A stretch of DNA of 12,415 nt, taken from positions 1-12,415 of the forward strand of contig DFLI01000093.1 of assembly GCA_002373715.1 (NCBI GenBank). The letters are read 5' to 3'. This stretch comes from Bacteroidales bacterium UBA3623 (GTDB taxonomy: Bacteria; Bacteroidota; Bacteroidia; Bacteroidales; UBA932). The notes beneath the pieces were generated by a model, which worked only from the letters and a program-made list of their open reading frames with translations, was not told the origin of the DNA and made no database searches. The position numbers and the translations under genes are program-made. This document shows positions 4,657 through 11,952 of this stretch, piece by piece (position 1 is the stretch's first letter; each line of letters begins with the position of its first letter).

Positions 4657-7542
4657 TTAATAACCGAACATTTCTTCAGGGGTAACAATCTTAACCGGGC
4701 CCAGGGTGCGGAGGAAAGCCATATCCAGGTCTTTCACGTCTCCCAGGATGGAGTAGTGGTAGGTTCTGCCGCGCACCCAGTCTTCGTGGGTGGAAAGCAG
4801 GTCGAACATAGTGAGGCTGCCCACCTTGTCGTAGATGAGTTTCTCCCTGGGAACGGTGAGGCCCAGCTCTTTGTTGCGGATGTAGTTATACAACACCGAA
4901 ATGCCGTGGACGCGCTGGGAGCGAATCTTGTTAAGGATTGCACTCTTGGCAATTTCCAGGTTCTCCGGACTCTCGGGCATGGTTTCAATAATCTCTGCAA
5001 ATCCCTCCACGGCCTTGCGAAGCTTGTCGTTCTGCGAGGCGATGGTGGCGCGGAAGTAATACTCCTCATTGGTGAAGGAAGGCCGCACCAGGTTGGCACC
5101 GGCGCTGTAGGCCAAGGCGCGGGATTCCCGCATTTCCTGGAACACAATGGAGTTCATGCCGGTACCGTAGTACTCGTTGAACAGTTCAATGTAAGGGGCC
5201 TGCTCCACAATGAGGGATTCCCCACGGTTGGAGTACTGCATATAGCTGAACTGGCGGGAATTGTAGTTGCCCACATAAACTTTCGGTTCACGGGTGAGAA
5301 TCTTGGGCGGCATCTTCTTTTCCACCGGCTGCAGATTCTCCGCATTGTGGCTCTCCAGCATTTCCTTCACCTGCTCGATGGAGGCGGGGCCGTAGTACAG
5401 GATGCGATGCTGGTAGGTGAACAGTTTCTGAAAGCTCTTTACCAGCTCCTCAGAGGTAATATTCATCACCTGTTCGTTGGTGAGGGTGGACTGCCTGATT
5501 ACCTCAGGGCCATACATCATGTACTTCTGCAGGGCGGCGTTACAGGCTCCCTGGCGTTTCTTGGCGTCGGCCCTGGAACGGATCAAATCGGCCTTCATGC
5601 CTTCCAATACCTGGCGGTCCGGCACGGCGTGGCGGGCTAGGGCATCGGCCAGTTTGAGTACCTTTTCGGTATTTTCTCCCAGGCCGCGGAGGGTGACGGT
5701 GGTCATGTTGGCATTTACGTTCATGTTCCACTTGGAGGCCCAGGCGTAGAGTTCTTTGGAGATTTCCTTGGCCGATTCACCCGGGACGCCCAGGAAGCGG
5801 ACGTACTCGGAAGCCATGGGAAGGGCAGGGTCTTCGTTGGCACCCCGGTCGAACCAGAAAGTAAGGGTGGCAATGTCGTTCTTCTCGTTCTTCTTGTACA
5901 GAAGCTCCAGACCGTTATAGGAATCTACCACCATGTCTTTCTCGAAGTCCACGAAAACGGGCTCGATGGGGGTAACTTCGGTGAGGGAAATCTCTTGGAG
6001 GAAGGAGCTCTGCTTGTCACGGTTAGTAACGATGGGGGTAATCTTGGGGGCGCTGATGCGCTTTACGTTCGGGTCCGGCCCGTAGTGCTTGTACACTACG
6101 GCGAAGGTCTCTGGCGCCAGGTTCTGCTGGGCCCAGGTTACAATTTCTTCCTTGGTAAGGGCCTCGGTATTCTTAATCTTGGCCACCTCACTGGCCCAGT
6201 CGCGGCCTTCTACGAAGGAATTCATCATGATGCCGGCGCGGGAGCGGTTGTTCTCCAGGCTGTTCATCATAGAGAGCCGATAATTGGCCTTGGCGGCCTC
6301 CAGCAGCTGCTCGGGGAAGTCTCCGGCGGCCAGGCGGTATACCTGCTCCTTGATGATGGCCTCGGCCTCCTGCAGCGTCTGGCCTTCCTTGGGTTTCACC
6401 TCGGCCAGCATGAGGCCCCAGTCGGAGCGGCTGTAAGGCGAAATGGTTACATCCAGCACCTTCTGGTCCTGCATTACGTCCAGATCTATGAGGCCGGCCA
6501 GGCCGTTGGACAGGATGTCACTGGCCAGTGTGGAGTAGTCGGCCTTCTCGAAGGAATTGCCGGGGGTGCGCCAGCCCATGAGCACAAACTCTCCCTCGAA
6601 GCCGAACACATCGGCTACAAGGGGCTCTGTGACGGGGCTTTCGGGCACAATGGTGCGCTTGGGGACATCCGGATTGGGTTTCCACTCTCCGAAGTACTTC
6701 TCAATGATGGCTACCATCTGGTCCGGGTCAAAGTCTCCGGACAGGCAGATGGCCATGTTATTGGGTACGTAGTACGTGTCTTTCTGCTTGCGGATGGCCT
6801 TGAGAGAAGGATTCTTCAGGTGCTCCTGCGTGCCAATCACCGTCTGGGTGCCATAGGGATGGTGCGGGAACAGCATGGCGTTGAGGGCGTCAATGGCCTT
6901 CTCTCCGTCGTCTATCATGGTCATGTTCTTTTCTTCATACACGGCCTCCAGTTCTGTGTGGAAACCGCGGAAGACGCAGTTCATGAAACGGTCGGCCTGG
7001 ATGCGGGCCCAGTTTTCCACCTGGTTGGAGGGGATCTCCTCCACATAGCAGGTGACGTCTTCGCTGGTGAAGGCGTTGGAACCTTGCGAGCCGATGATGG
7101 ACATCAGTTTGTCATACTCGTTGGGAATGGCCAGCTTGGAGGCCTCATAGCTCACGGCGTCTATCTGGGCATAAAGGGCCTCTCTTTCGGCAGGGTCCGT
7201 AAGGGTGCGGTACACCTCGAACAGGCTGTCAATCTGTTCCAGCAGCGGACGCTCGGCCTTGTAGCTCTGGGTGCCCAAAATCTCGGTACCCTTGAACATC
7301 ATGTGCTCCAGGTAATGGGCCAGGCCGGTGTTGTCTGCCGGGTCGTCCTTGCCGCCCACACGCACGGCCATGTATGTTTGGATACGGGGTTCGTCCTTGT
7401 TCACGGACATATAAACCTTGAGACCGTTTTTGAGGGTGTAGATTTTAACATCCATAGGGTCTCCCTCTACGGTCTGATAGCGATTGCAGGCCGGGAAGGC
7501 TGCCAGGCACGCCATGGCCAGAAGAATGAGGTAACGTTTCAT
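4657..7542 (-). CDS. M16 family zinc metallopeptidase (pitrilysin type), predicted lipoprotein
   Basis: A 961-residue double-length M16 peptidase with an active N-terminal half and a catalytically silent C-terminal half. The inverted zinc motif HYLEH (His76, Glu79, His80) is intact; the third ligand is probably Glu204 in ELEAVYEEKN, seven residues after Glu197 as in insulysin. The spacing between His80 and Glu204 is larger than in pitrilysin because of a helical charged insert around residues 92-140, which I recall as usual for the Bacteroidota branch. The C-terminal half lacks HxxEH but keeps the substrate-binding pair Arg805 and Tyr812, again seven apart. MKRYLILLAMACLAAFPAC suggests a lipoprotein with Cys19 (lipobox FPAC, slightly atypical). 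Likely role: degradation of peptides in the periplasm or at the surface. First gene of a two-gene operon with the serine hydrolase. Confidence 0.95.
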   Translation of the reverse strand: MKRYLILLAMACLAAFPACNRYQTVEGDPMDVKIYTLKNGLKVYMSVNKDEPRIQTYMAVRVGGKDDPADNTGLAHYLEHMMFKGTEILGTQSYKAERPLLEQIDSLFEVYRTLTDPAEREALYAQIDAVSYEASKLAIPNEYDKLMSIIGSQGSNAFTSEDVTCYVEEIPSNQVENWARIQADRFMNCVFRGFHTELEAVYEEKNMTMIDDGEKAIDALNAMLFPHHPYGTQTVIGTQEHLKNPSLKAIRKQKDTYYVPNNMAICLSGDFDPDQMVAIIEKYFGEWKPNPDVPKRTIVPESPVTEPLVADVFGFEGEFVLMGWRTPGNSFEKADYSTLASDILSNGLAGLIDLDVMQDQKVLDVTISPYSRSDWGLMLAEVKPKEGQTLQEAEAIIKEQVYRLAAGDFPEQLLEAAKANYRLSMMNSLENNRSRAGIMMNSFVEGRDWASEVAKIKNTEALTKEEIVTWAQQNLAPETFAVVYKHYGPDPNVKRISAPKITPIVTNRDKQSSFLQEISLTEVTPIEPVFVDFEKDMVVDSYNGLELLYKKNEKNDIATLTFWFDRGANEDPALPMASEYVRFLGVPGESAKEISKELYAWASKWNMNVNANMTTVTLRGLGENTEKVLKLADALARHAVPDRQVLEGMKADLIRSRADAKKRQGACNAALQKYMMYGPEVIRQSTLTNEQVMNITSEELVKSFQKLFTYQHRILYYGPASIEQVKEMLESHNAENLQPVEKKMPPKILTREPKVYVGNYNSRQFSYMQYSNRGESLIVEQAPYIELFNEYYGTGMNSIVFQEMRESRALAYSAGANLVRPSFTNEEYYFRATIASQNDKLRKAVEGFAEIIETMPESPENLEIAKSAILNKIRSQRVHGISVLYNYIRNKELGLTVPREKLIYDKVGSLTMFDLLSTHEDWVRGRTYHYSILGDVKDLDMAFLRTLGPVKIVTPEEMFGY

Positions 7543-7549
7543 AAACCTT

Positions 7550-7568
7550 ACTATACTAGCGGTATAGT
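7550..7568. repeat. Operator-like inverted repeat in the M16 leader
   Basis: ACTATAC and GTATAGT form perfect 7-bp arms around TAGCG. The dyad covers the predicted M16 transcription start (about 7565) just downstream of its -7 element, a classic position for a repressor. In RNA the outer bases may lie before the start, so a DNA operator is more likely than a hairpin. No regulator is identified. Confidence 0.45.
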
Positions 7569-7570
7569 CA

Positions 7571-7578
7571 CAAAAATA
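7571..7578 (-). promoter_or_regulatory. -7 element for the M16 operon
   Basis: Minus strand 7578-7571 reads TATTTTTG, matching TAnnTTTG, 28 bases before the ATG at 7542. No TTTG is present at the -33 distance. An AAGG follows close before the ATG and may help ribosome binding. It forms one arm of a 28-bp near-palindrome with the tyrS -7 element. Confidence 0.55.
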
Positions 7579-7590
7579 CGCAAATTTTCG

Positions 7591-7598
7591 TATCTTTG
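7591..7598 (+). promoter_or_regulatory. -7 element for the tyrS operon
   Basis: TATCTTTG matches TAnnTTTG, with predicted start near 7604. There is no TTTG 19-20 bp upstream; the -33 region is occupied by the M16 operator-like dyad and -7 element. The leader is about 33 nt and consists of the tandem repeat described separately. Confidence 0.65.
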
Positions 7599-7600
7599 TG

Positions 7601-7640
7601 CGTTTTTAAGGAAAGATATTCGTTTTTAAGGAAACATATG
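7601..7640 (+). repeat. 20-bp tandem direct repeat spanning the tyrS leader and start codon
   Basis: Two adjacent 20-bp units share CGTTTTTAAGGAAA followed by gATATt (7601-7620) or cATATg (7621-7640), 18 of 20 bases identical. Each holds the Shine-Dalgarno-like AAGGA (7608-7612 and 7628-7632) at 5 bases from the ATT or ATG. Only the second unit has the real start codon; the first has ATT, out of frame with tyrS. It looks like a duplication of the ribosome-binding region whose first start has decayed. Confidence 0.85.
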
Positions 7641-8924
7641 AAGAATTTTGTAGAGGAACTTAAGTGGAGAGGCATGATTCAGGACATCATGCCCGGTACT
7701 GAAGAGAAATTAATGGAAGGCCCCCAGGCTGCTTATGTGGGCATAGACCCCACGGCAGATTCCCTGCACATCGGCCACCTGGTGAGCGTTATGATATTGA
7801 AGCATTTCCAGAGCTGCGGGCACAAGCCCTTCGCCCTCATCGGCGGCGCCACCGGCATGGTGGGAGACCCTTCCATGAAAAGCGCAGAGCGTAACCTCCT
7901 GGACGAAGAAACCCTCAACCATAACGTAGCTTGCCTGAAGGCCCAGCTGAGCCGCTTCCTGGACTTCGAGTCCGATGCCCCCAACAAGGCCGAACTGGTG
8001 AACAACTACGACTGGATGAAGGACTACACCTTCATCAACTTCATCCGTGACGTGGGCAAGCACATCACCGTTAACTACATGATGGCCAAGGACTCCGTGA
8101 AAAAGCGTCTATCCCGCGAATCCTCCGAGGGCATGTCCTTCACGGAATTCAGCTACCAGCTCATGCAGGGTTACGATTTCTACTGGCTGTGGAAGAACCG
8201 CGGCTGCATCCTGCAGTTCGGCGGCTCAGACCAGTGGGGCAATATTACCACCGGTACGGAGCTCATCCGCCGCATGGACGGAGGCACCGCCTACGCCCTC
8301 ACCTGCCCCCTCATCAAGAAATCCGACGGCACCAAGTTCGGCAAAACCGAGAAGGGCAACGTCTGGCTGGACCCGGAGCGCACTTCCCCCTACGAATTCT
8401 ACCAGTTCTGGCTGAATGTGGCCGATGACGACGCAGAGCGTTACATCAAGATTTTCACCCTGCTGGACCGTCCCACCATTGAGGACCTCATCGCCCGTCA
8501 CCGCGAGAACCCCGGCGCCCGCGAACTGCAGCAGGTACTGGCCCGCGAAATCACCATCATGTGCCACGGACAGGAAGCCTATGAAAAGGCCGTTGCCGCT
8601 TCCAAGATGCTCTTTGGCGGCAATTCCGAAGACCTCAGAAAGCTGGACGAGCGCACTTTCCTGGCCGTTTTCGGAGACGTTCCTTCCTTCGACATCACCA
8701 AGGCCGATCTTCCATGCAACATCCTGGACCTGCTGGCTGTGAAAACCGCCATCCTTCCCTCCAAGGGAGAGGCCCGCAAGATGGTGCAGGGTAACGGCAT
8801 CGCCATCAATAAGGACAAAGTGACGGACATTAGTGCCGAAGTCACCGAGGCCGACATTGTGAACGGCCACTACATCCTGGCCCAGAAAGGCAAGAAGAAT
8901 TACTTCATCATTCACGTCAAGTAA
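7638..8924 (+). CDS. tyrS: Tyrosyl-tRNA synthetase
   Basis: A 428-residue class I aminoacyl-tRNA synthetase that charges tRNA-Tyr in the cytoplasm. The nucleotide-binding HIGH motif is at 44-47 within GIDPTADSLHIGH, and the KMSKS-type loop is KFGKT (233-237). The tyrosine and tRNA region FTEFSYQLMQGYDFYWL (168-184) and FGGSDQWGNITTG (194-206) are typical of bacterial TyrRS. An S4-type RNA-binding domain occupies about 360-428. The ATG at 7638 is chosen because it follows an AAGGA by 5 bases and gives the normal N-terminus; a TTG further upstream falls inside the promoter. First gene of a four-gene operon; its TAA overlaps the rbfA start (TAATG). No T-box-like leader is present. Confidence 0.98.
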   Translation: MKNFVEELKWRGMIQDIMPGTEEKLMEGPQAAYVGIDPTADSLHIGHLVSVMILKHFQSCGHKPFALIGGATGMVGDPSMKSAERNLLDEETLNHNVACLKAQLSRFLDFESDAPNKAELVNNYDWMKDYTFINFIRDVGKHITVNYMMAKDSVKKRLSRESSEGMSFTEFSYQLMQGYDFYWLWKNRGCILQFGGSDQWGNITTGTELIRRMDGGTAYALTCPLIKKSDGTKFGKTEKGNVWLDPERTSPYEFYQFWLNVADDDAERYIKIFTLLDRPTIEDLIARHRENPGARELQQVLAREITIMCHGQEAYEKAVAASKMLFGGNSEDLRKLDERTFLAVFGDVPSFDITKADLPCNILDLLAVKTAILPSKGEARKMVQGNGIAINKDKVTDISAEVTEADIVNGHYILAQKGKKNYFIIHVK

Positions 8925-9271
8925 TGGAAAAACCGGCAAGCACCCGGCAACTGAAGGTTGCCCGCGAAATCCAGAAAGAGCTGGCAGAGATTATCCGTTC
9001 CAAGGGAATGGCCGCCTTTGACGGCGCCCTGGTAACGGTGAGCGAAGTCCGCGTGAGCCCGGATCTGTCCGTGGCCAAGGTCTTCGTGAGCATCTTCCCT
9101 TCCGACAAGCAGGGAGAAGTGATGCACATCCTGGAGGAGAACAACAAGGCCCTCCGTGGGGAACTGGGTCACAAGGTGGCCAAGCAGTTCCGCATTGTGC
9201 CGGAGCTCATTTTCCTGCTGGACACCACGCTGGATTACGCAGAACATATTGAGGAACTTTTGAAGAAGTGA
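8924..9271 (+). CDS. rbfA: Ribosome-binding factor A
   Basis: A 115-residue cytoplasmic 30S maturation factor with a single KH-like fold, needed for processing and folding of the 16S rRNA 5' end and for growth in the cold. The family pattern is clear: an N-terminal helix LKVAREIQKELAEII (10-24), the strand pair VTVSEVRVSPDLSVAKVFVS (37-56), and the C-terminal QFRIVPELIFLLD (87-99) followed by HIEELL. It overlaps tyrS by one base and the permease by four (GTGA), so the operon is probably translated by reinitiation. rbfA followed by a LolC/E-type permease is, from memory, a recurring order in Bacteroidales. Confidence 0.97.
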   Translation: MEKPASTRQLKVAREIQKELAEIIRSKGMAAFDGALVTVSEVRVSPDLSVAKVFVSIFPSDKQGEVMHILEENNKALRGELGHKVAKQFRIVPELIFLLDTTLDYAEHIEELLKK

Positions 9272-10458
9272 ACCTGCCTGTCAAATTCGCCTTCCGTTAT
9301 CTCTTTGCCCGCAAGTCTTACAATGTCATCAACCTGATTTCGGGCATCGGGGTAGCCGGCATGGCGGTGGGCACGGCTGCACTCATCATCATCCTCTCGG
9401 TTTTCAACGGCTTCAATGAACTGGTGGCCGATTCCCTCTCCCACGCCAAAGCCAACCTGGTGGTGCGCCCCGCCACGGGCAAGGTCTTCGTCCCCGACAG
9501 CACCCTCCTGGAGGAATTAAGGGCCGATGAACGCGTCCTGCGTCTTTCCGGCGTGCTGGAAGAGCAGGTGTTCGTCTCCTACGAGGGCCGGCAAAGCTTG
9601 GCCCGCGTGAGAGGCCTGGACGAAACGGCGCAGGAGGAATCCCCCCTGAAACAGCATATCATTGACGGCGAGTGGTCCTTCGGCCTGGGAGATGTGCCCT
9701 ATTGCATAGCAGGGGCAGGTCTCTCACACAGTCTGGGTCTGAACCCCCGCTTCGTTACCCCCCTTGAAATTTTCTACCCTTCCCGCACGCAGCAGGTGAA
9801 TATGGCCAATCCGGCCGCCTCGCTGCGAAGTGCCAAGGCCCGCCTGGCTGGTGTCTTTTCCGTGAATACAGACCTGGACGCCCGCCTGCTGCTGGTTCCC
9901 ATCGGCCTGATAAGGGAACTCCTGGAATACGATTCCGAGCTTTCCTCCCTGGACATCTGGACCAAGCCTGGCACCGAGGATGCCTTGCAGGAAGAGCTTT
10001 CCACCAAACTGGGAACCTCATTCCGCGTCCTTAACCGCGTGCAGCAGGACGAATCCCTCTTCCGCATGATGCGCTACGAGAAACTGGCCATCTACCTTAT
10101 TCTCATCTTCATTGTACTGCTGGTAGCCTTTAATATCTACAGCTCCCTGCGCATGCTCATCATCGAAAAGCAGGAGGACGCCGGAACGCTCCGCGCTCTG
10201 GGTGCTCCCGAGGCAATGGTGCAGCGCATCTTCCTCTGGGAAGGCTGGCTCATGTCCCTGCTGGGCATGGTTATAGGCCTGGTACTGGGCGTGCTGGTGG
10301 TGTGGGCGCAGCAGCGCTGGGGCCTGGTTTCCATGCCCGGGAACTTTGTGGTATCGGCCTATCCGGTGGTGCTCAAGGCTTCCGACATTCTCTGGACGGT
10401 GCTGGGCGTTGCGGGTATTGGCTTTCTCATGGCCCTCATTCCTTCCCGTCGGCCGTGA
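9268..10458 (+). CDS. LolC/E-like lipoprotein-release ABC permease (FtsX-type), short C-terminus
   Basis: A 396-residue inner-membrane permease of the LolC/E (MacB/FtsX) type, which with LolD releases lipoproteins from the inner membrane. The N-terminus FAFRYLFARKSYNVINLISG (8-27) leads into TM1 (about 22-46), followed by a periplasmic domain (about 47-270) and three further TMs near 273-295, 325-347 and 373-392. The cytoplasmic loop KQEDAGTLRALGAPEAMVQR (301-320), which contacts the ATPase, is well conserved. The start is the GTG at 9268, overlapping the rbfA stop; it directly gives the expected MNLPVKFAFRYLF. The protein stops at IPSRRP, exactly where related permeases continue with about 10-15 residues (ARRA..-V-ALR). 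Its TGA overlaps the ATG of the ATPase gene. Called LolE-like rather than assigned C or E. Confidence 0.9.
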   Translation: MNLPVKFAFRYLFARKSYNVINLISGIGVAGMAVGTAALIIILSVFNGFNELVADSLSHAKANLVVRPATGKVFVPDSTLLEELRADERVLRLSGVLEEQVFVSYEGRQSLARVRGLDETAQEESPLKQHIIDGEWSFGLGDVPYCIAGAGLSHSLGLNPRFVTPLEIFYPSRTQQVNMANPAASLRSAKARLAGVFSVNTDLDARLLLVPIGLIRELLEYDSELSSLDIWTKPGTEDALQEELSTKLGTSFRVLNRVQQDESLFRMMRYEKLAIYLILIFIVLLVAFNIYSSLRMLIIEKQEDAGTLRALGAPEAMVQRIFLWEGWLMSLLGMVIGLVLGVLVVWAQQRWGLVSMPGNFVVSAYPVVLKASDILWTVLGVAGIGFLMALIPSRRP

Positions 10459-10994
10459 TGGAAATCCATCATACGAAGGGCTCTTTCCACTTTTCTTGCG
10501 GCGAGTGCATCTGGCTGGCCGGCCCCAACGGCTCCGGCAAGACGGAACTCCTGAAATGGCTGGCTCATAACGGCTATGGCGTGCTGGTCCCCGCCCGCTA
10601 TTCCAAGCCTCTGTTTATGAATGAAGAGGCCAGGCGGCGCATGGAAGGAGCACAACAACTGCTGGAGATGGGGAGCCGGAATTCCGTTCTGGGAAAGGCC
10701 GATGAACTGAAGGCCAGAATAGCCTTAGCCCTAGCCCGAAAGACGGATTTATTGCTGCTGGATAACCCCGTGGAAGGAATGGACATTCAAAACCGGCAGG
10801 CTGCCCTGCAAGCGCTGCGGCAACTGGCCCACAAAACGGGCATGGCCATTCTGTTCACCTCCCACGAGTTCAGTGACTCCCTGTCCGTTGCCCATCGCGT
10901 GCTGGCCATCACTCCCGGCGGCAGCCTGGTGGAATCCACCCCCGACACCCGCCTGGACACACTCCGAGCCGCCTTCCCTCTGGCTACAATCTAG
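10458..10994 (+). CDS. Miniature, degenerate ABC-type ATPase
   Basis: A 178-residue P-loop ATPase of ABC type. Walker A is intact (GPNGSGKT, 22-29), Walker B is LLLLD (98-102), a D-loop-like GMD follows at 107-109, and the switch His is His136 in TSHEF. Three features are unusual. The catalytic Glu after Walker B is Asn (LDNP, Asn103). The LSGGQ signature is replaced by VLGKADELKA (77-86). Only about 50 residues separate Walker A from the signature region, where LolD-type ATPases have about 100, so the Q-loop and most of the helical subdomain are missing. The start ATG overlaps the permease stop (TGATG), strong evidence that the two work together. The frame is open upstream to 10302 but that stretch is a shadow of the permease. 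It could be a reduced LolD-like partner or a regulatory, weakly hydrolysing subunit. Confidence 0.75.
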   Translation: MEIHHTKGSFHFSCGECIWLAGPNGSGKTELLKWLAHNGYGVLVPARYSKPLFMNEEARRRMEGAQQLLEMGSRNSVLGKADELKARIALALARKTDLLLLDNPVEGMDIQNRQAALQALRQLAHKTGMAILFTSHEFSDSLSVAHRVLAITPGGSLVESTPDTRLDTLRAAFPLATI

Positions 10995-11079
10995 TCGCCA
11001 GCGGGTTTACTTGCTGAAAAAGAAATAGAACGCAGCCCACTTCAGAGGTATCCCGTCCGCGTGACCGAATGCGTTTCGC

Positions 11080-11952
11080 TTAAAAAAGTTTTTCCCTGAC
11101 GGCAATGACGTTGGGGACAACGCGCTGTCCGTAGTGGTCGAACGTTCCGTTGTCGCAGGGGTAATTCAGCACTCCGGCCGATTGGGCCCATAGTGTGGAG
11201 GAACCACCTCCGTCCAGGTTCAGGGCATCGGTGAGCCCCATCATCCCGGCAAGGGTGGTGAGCTCCGCGATGGTCATGCCATCGGCATTCCCCGAAGACC
11301 TTCCGTCCACCACAACGAGCCAGACATAGCCGTCCGCATCCGTCCCGACAAGGGAGCGTGGATGGCGGTAGTTATAGAAGCTGCTCCAGCCCCTGATACC
11401 TTCCTGGTAGGTGATGACGGTGCCGTTATCTATGAGGATGGGACCGCTGGCAAGGGCTTCCCAGGGGGTCATGTCAAGGATAGTCGTATCGGTAGCTTCG
11501 ATGGCCACCCTGTCCGTGAAGGACAGGAAGAGCCCGTTGGTGCGGAAGAGCTCCCCGTCCGTTGTCTGCCCTTCATCGACACCATCGTTCCTGACATAGG
11601 TGACGGGTGTGAGCTTACTCATGTTGAAGTAGCTCCCGTTGATTCCCGCCAGGGCACCGTGACGGAGGCAGAGGGCGCTAGTGCTGTCGGCCTGCTCTCC
11701 TTCGCCGCAGAGGATATCCAGCTGCCAGGCCTCCGGATTGATACGGATGAAAGTGACGGCCTGGGGGCCTCCGAACAGCGTCCCCTTCCATTCGCCGAAG
11801 ATGCCCGGGGCTCTCAGAGCCTCTTCCATCGTGAGGGCGGTTCCCGTCTTGAGGTCGCGTACCTCCGGGACCCCCTGGAGGAAGTCCTGGGCATGCACCC
11901 CATGACAGAGCAGGGCTCCGGCAAGAAGCAGTATGACCGGGGGGCGAATCAT
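11080..11952 (-). CDS. Secreted phosphodiester glycosidase (NAGPA domain)
   Basis: A 290-residue exported protein with a NAGPA domain (PF09992), the family of the mammalian uncovering enzyme that removes GlcNAc from a phosphodiester; bacterial members are thought to cleave sugar-phosphodiester bonds in envelope or exopolysaccharide material. A type I signal peptide is seen (MIRPPVILLLAGALLCHGVHA, likely cleaved before Gln22). Family motifs are NGSYFN (105-110), HPRSLVGTD (197-205), LVVVDGRSSGNADGMTI (212-228) and NLDGGGSSTLW (245-255). The protein ends QRVVPNVIAV, the normal family end. The start ATG overlaps the stop of the peroxiredoxin gene by ATGA. No terminator is recognisable in the 85 bp to the converging ATPase gene. 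The substrate is unknown. Confidence 0.9.
   Translation of the reverse strand: MIRPPVILLLAGALLCHGVHAQDFLQGVPEVRDLKTGTALTMEEALRAPGIFGEWKGTLFGGPQAVTFIRINPEAWQLDILCGEGEQADSTSALCLRHGALAGINGSYFNMSKLTPVTYVRNDGVDEGQTTDGELFRTNGLFLSFTDRVAIEATDTTILDMTPWEALASGPILIDNGTVITYQEGIRGWSSFYNYRHPRSLVGTDADGYVWLVVVDGRSSGNADGMTIAELTTLAGMMGLTDALNLDGGGSSTLWAQSAGVLNYPCDNGTFDHYGQRVVPNVIAVREKLF

Noticed and set aside
4627..5640. A long plus-strand open frame across the M16 / serine hydrolase junction
   Set aside because: It lies antisense to two genes with intact catalytic motifs and shows only shadow-type His/Gly/Val-rich composition.
5995..7629. A 544-codon open frame on the plus strand opposite the M16 peptidase gene
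   Set aside because: It is a mirror of GC-rich codon use in the M16 gene: composition is rich in Gly, Val, His and Leu without any recognisable motif, while the minus strand has a complete zinc peptidase.
7543..7637. T-box or other amino-acid-responsive riboswitch upstream of tyrS
   Set aside because: The predicted leader is only about 33 nt and is filled by the tandem repeat; there is no room for a T-box and no conserved T-box sequence.
10995..11079. Possible terminator between the ATPase and glycosidase genes
   Set aside because: Only a weak CGAA/TTCG pairing near 11066-11078 is visible, without a convincing stem and U tract for either strand.
11007..11090. A protein-like tail (KRNAFGHADGIPLKWAAF...) on the minus strand just after the phosphodiester glycosidase, reachable by removing one T in the T run at its end
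   Set aside because: The glycosidase already ends at its normal family C-terminus in the annotated frame. About 25 open codons are easily met by chance, and I recognise no family. Resequencing of the T run or a comparison with a close relative would settle it.
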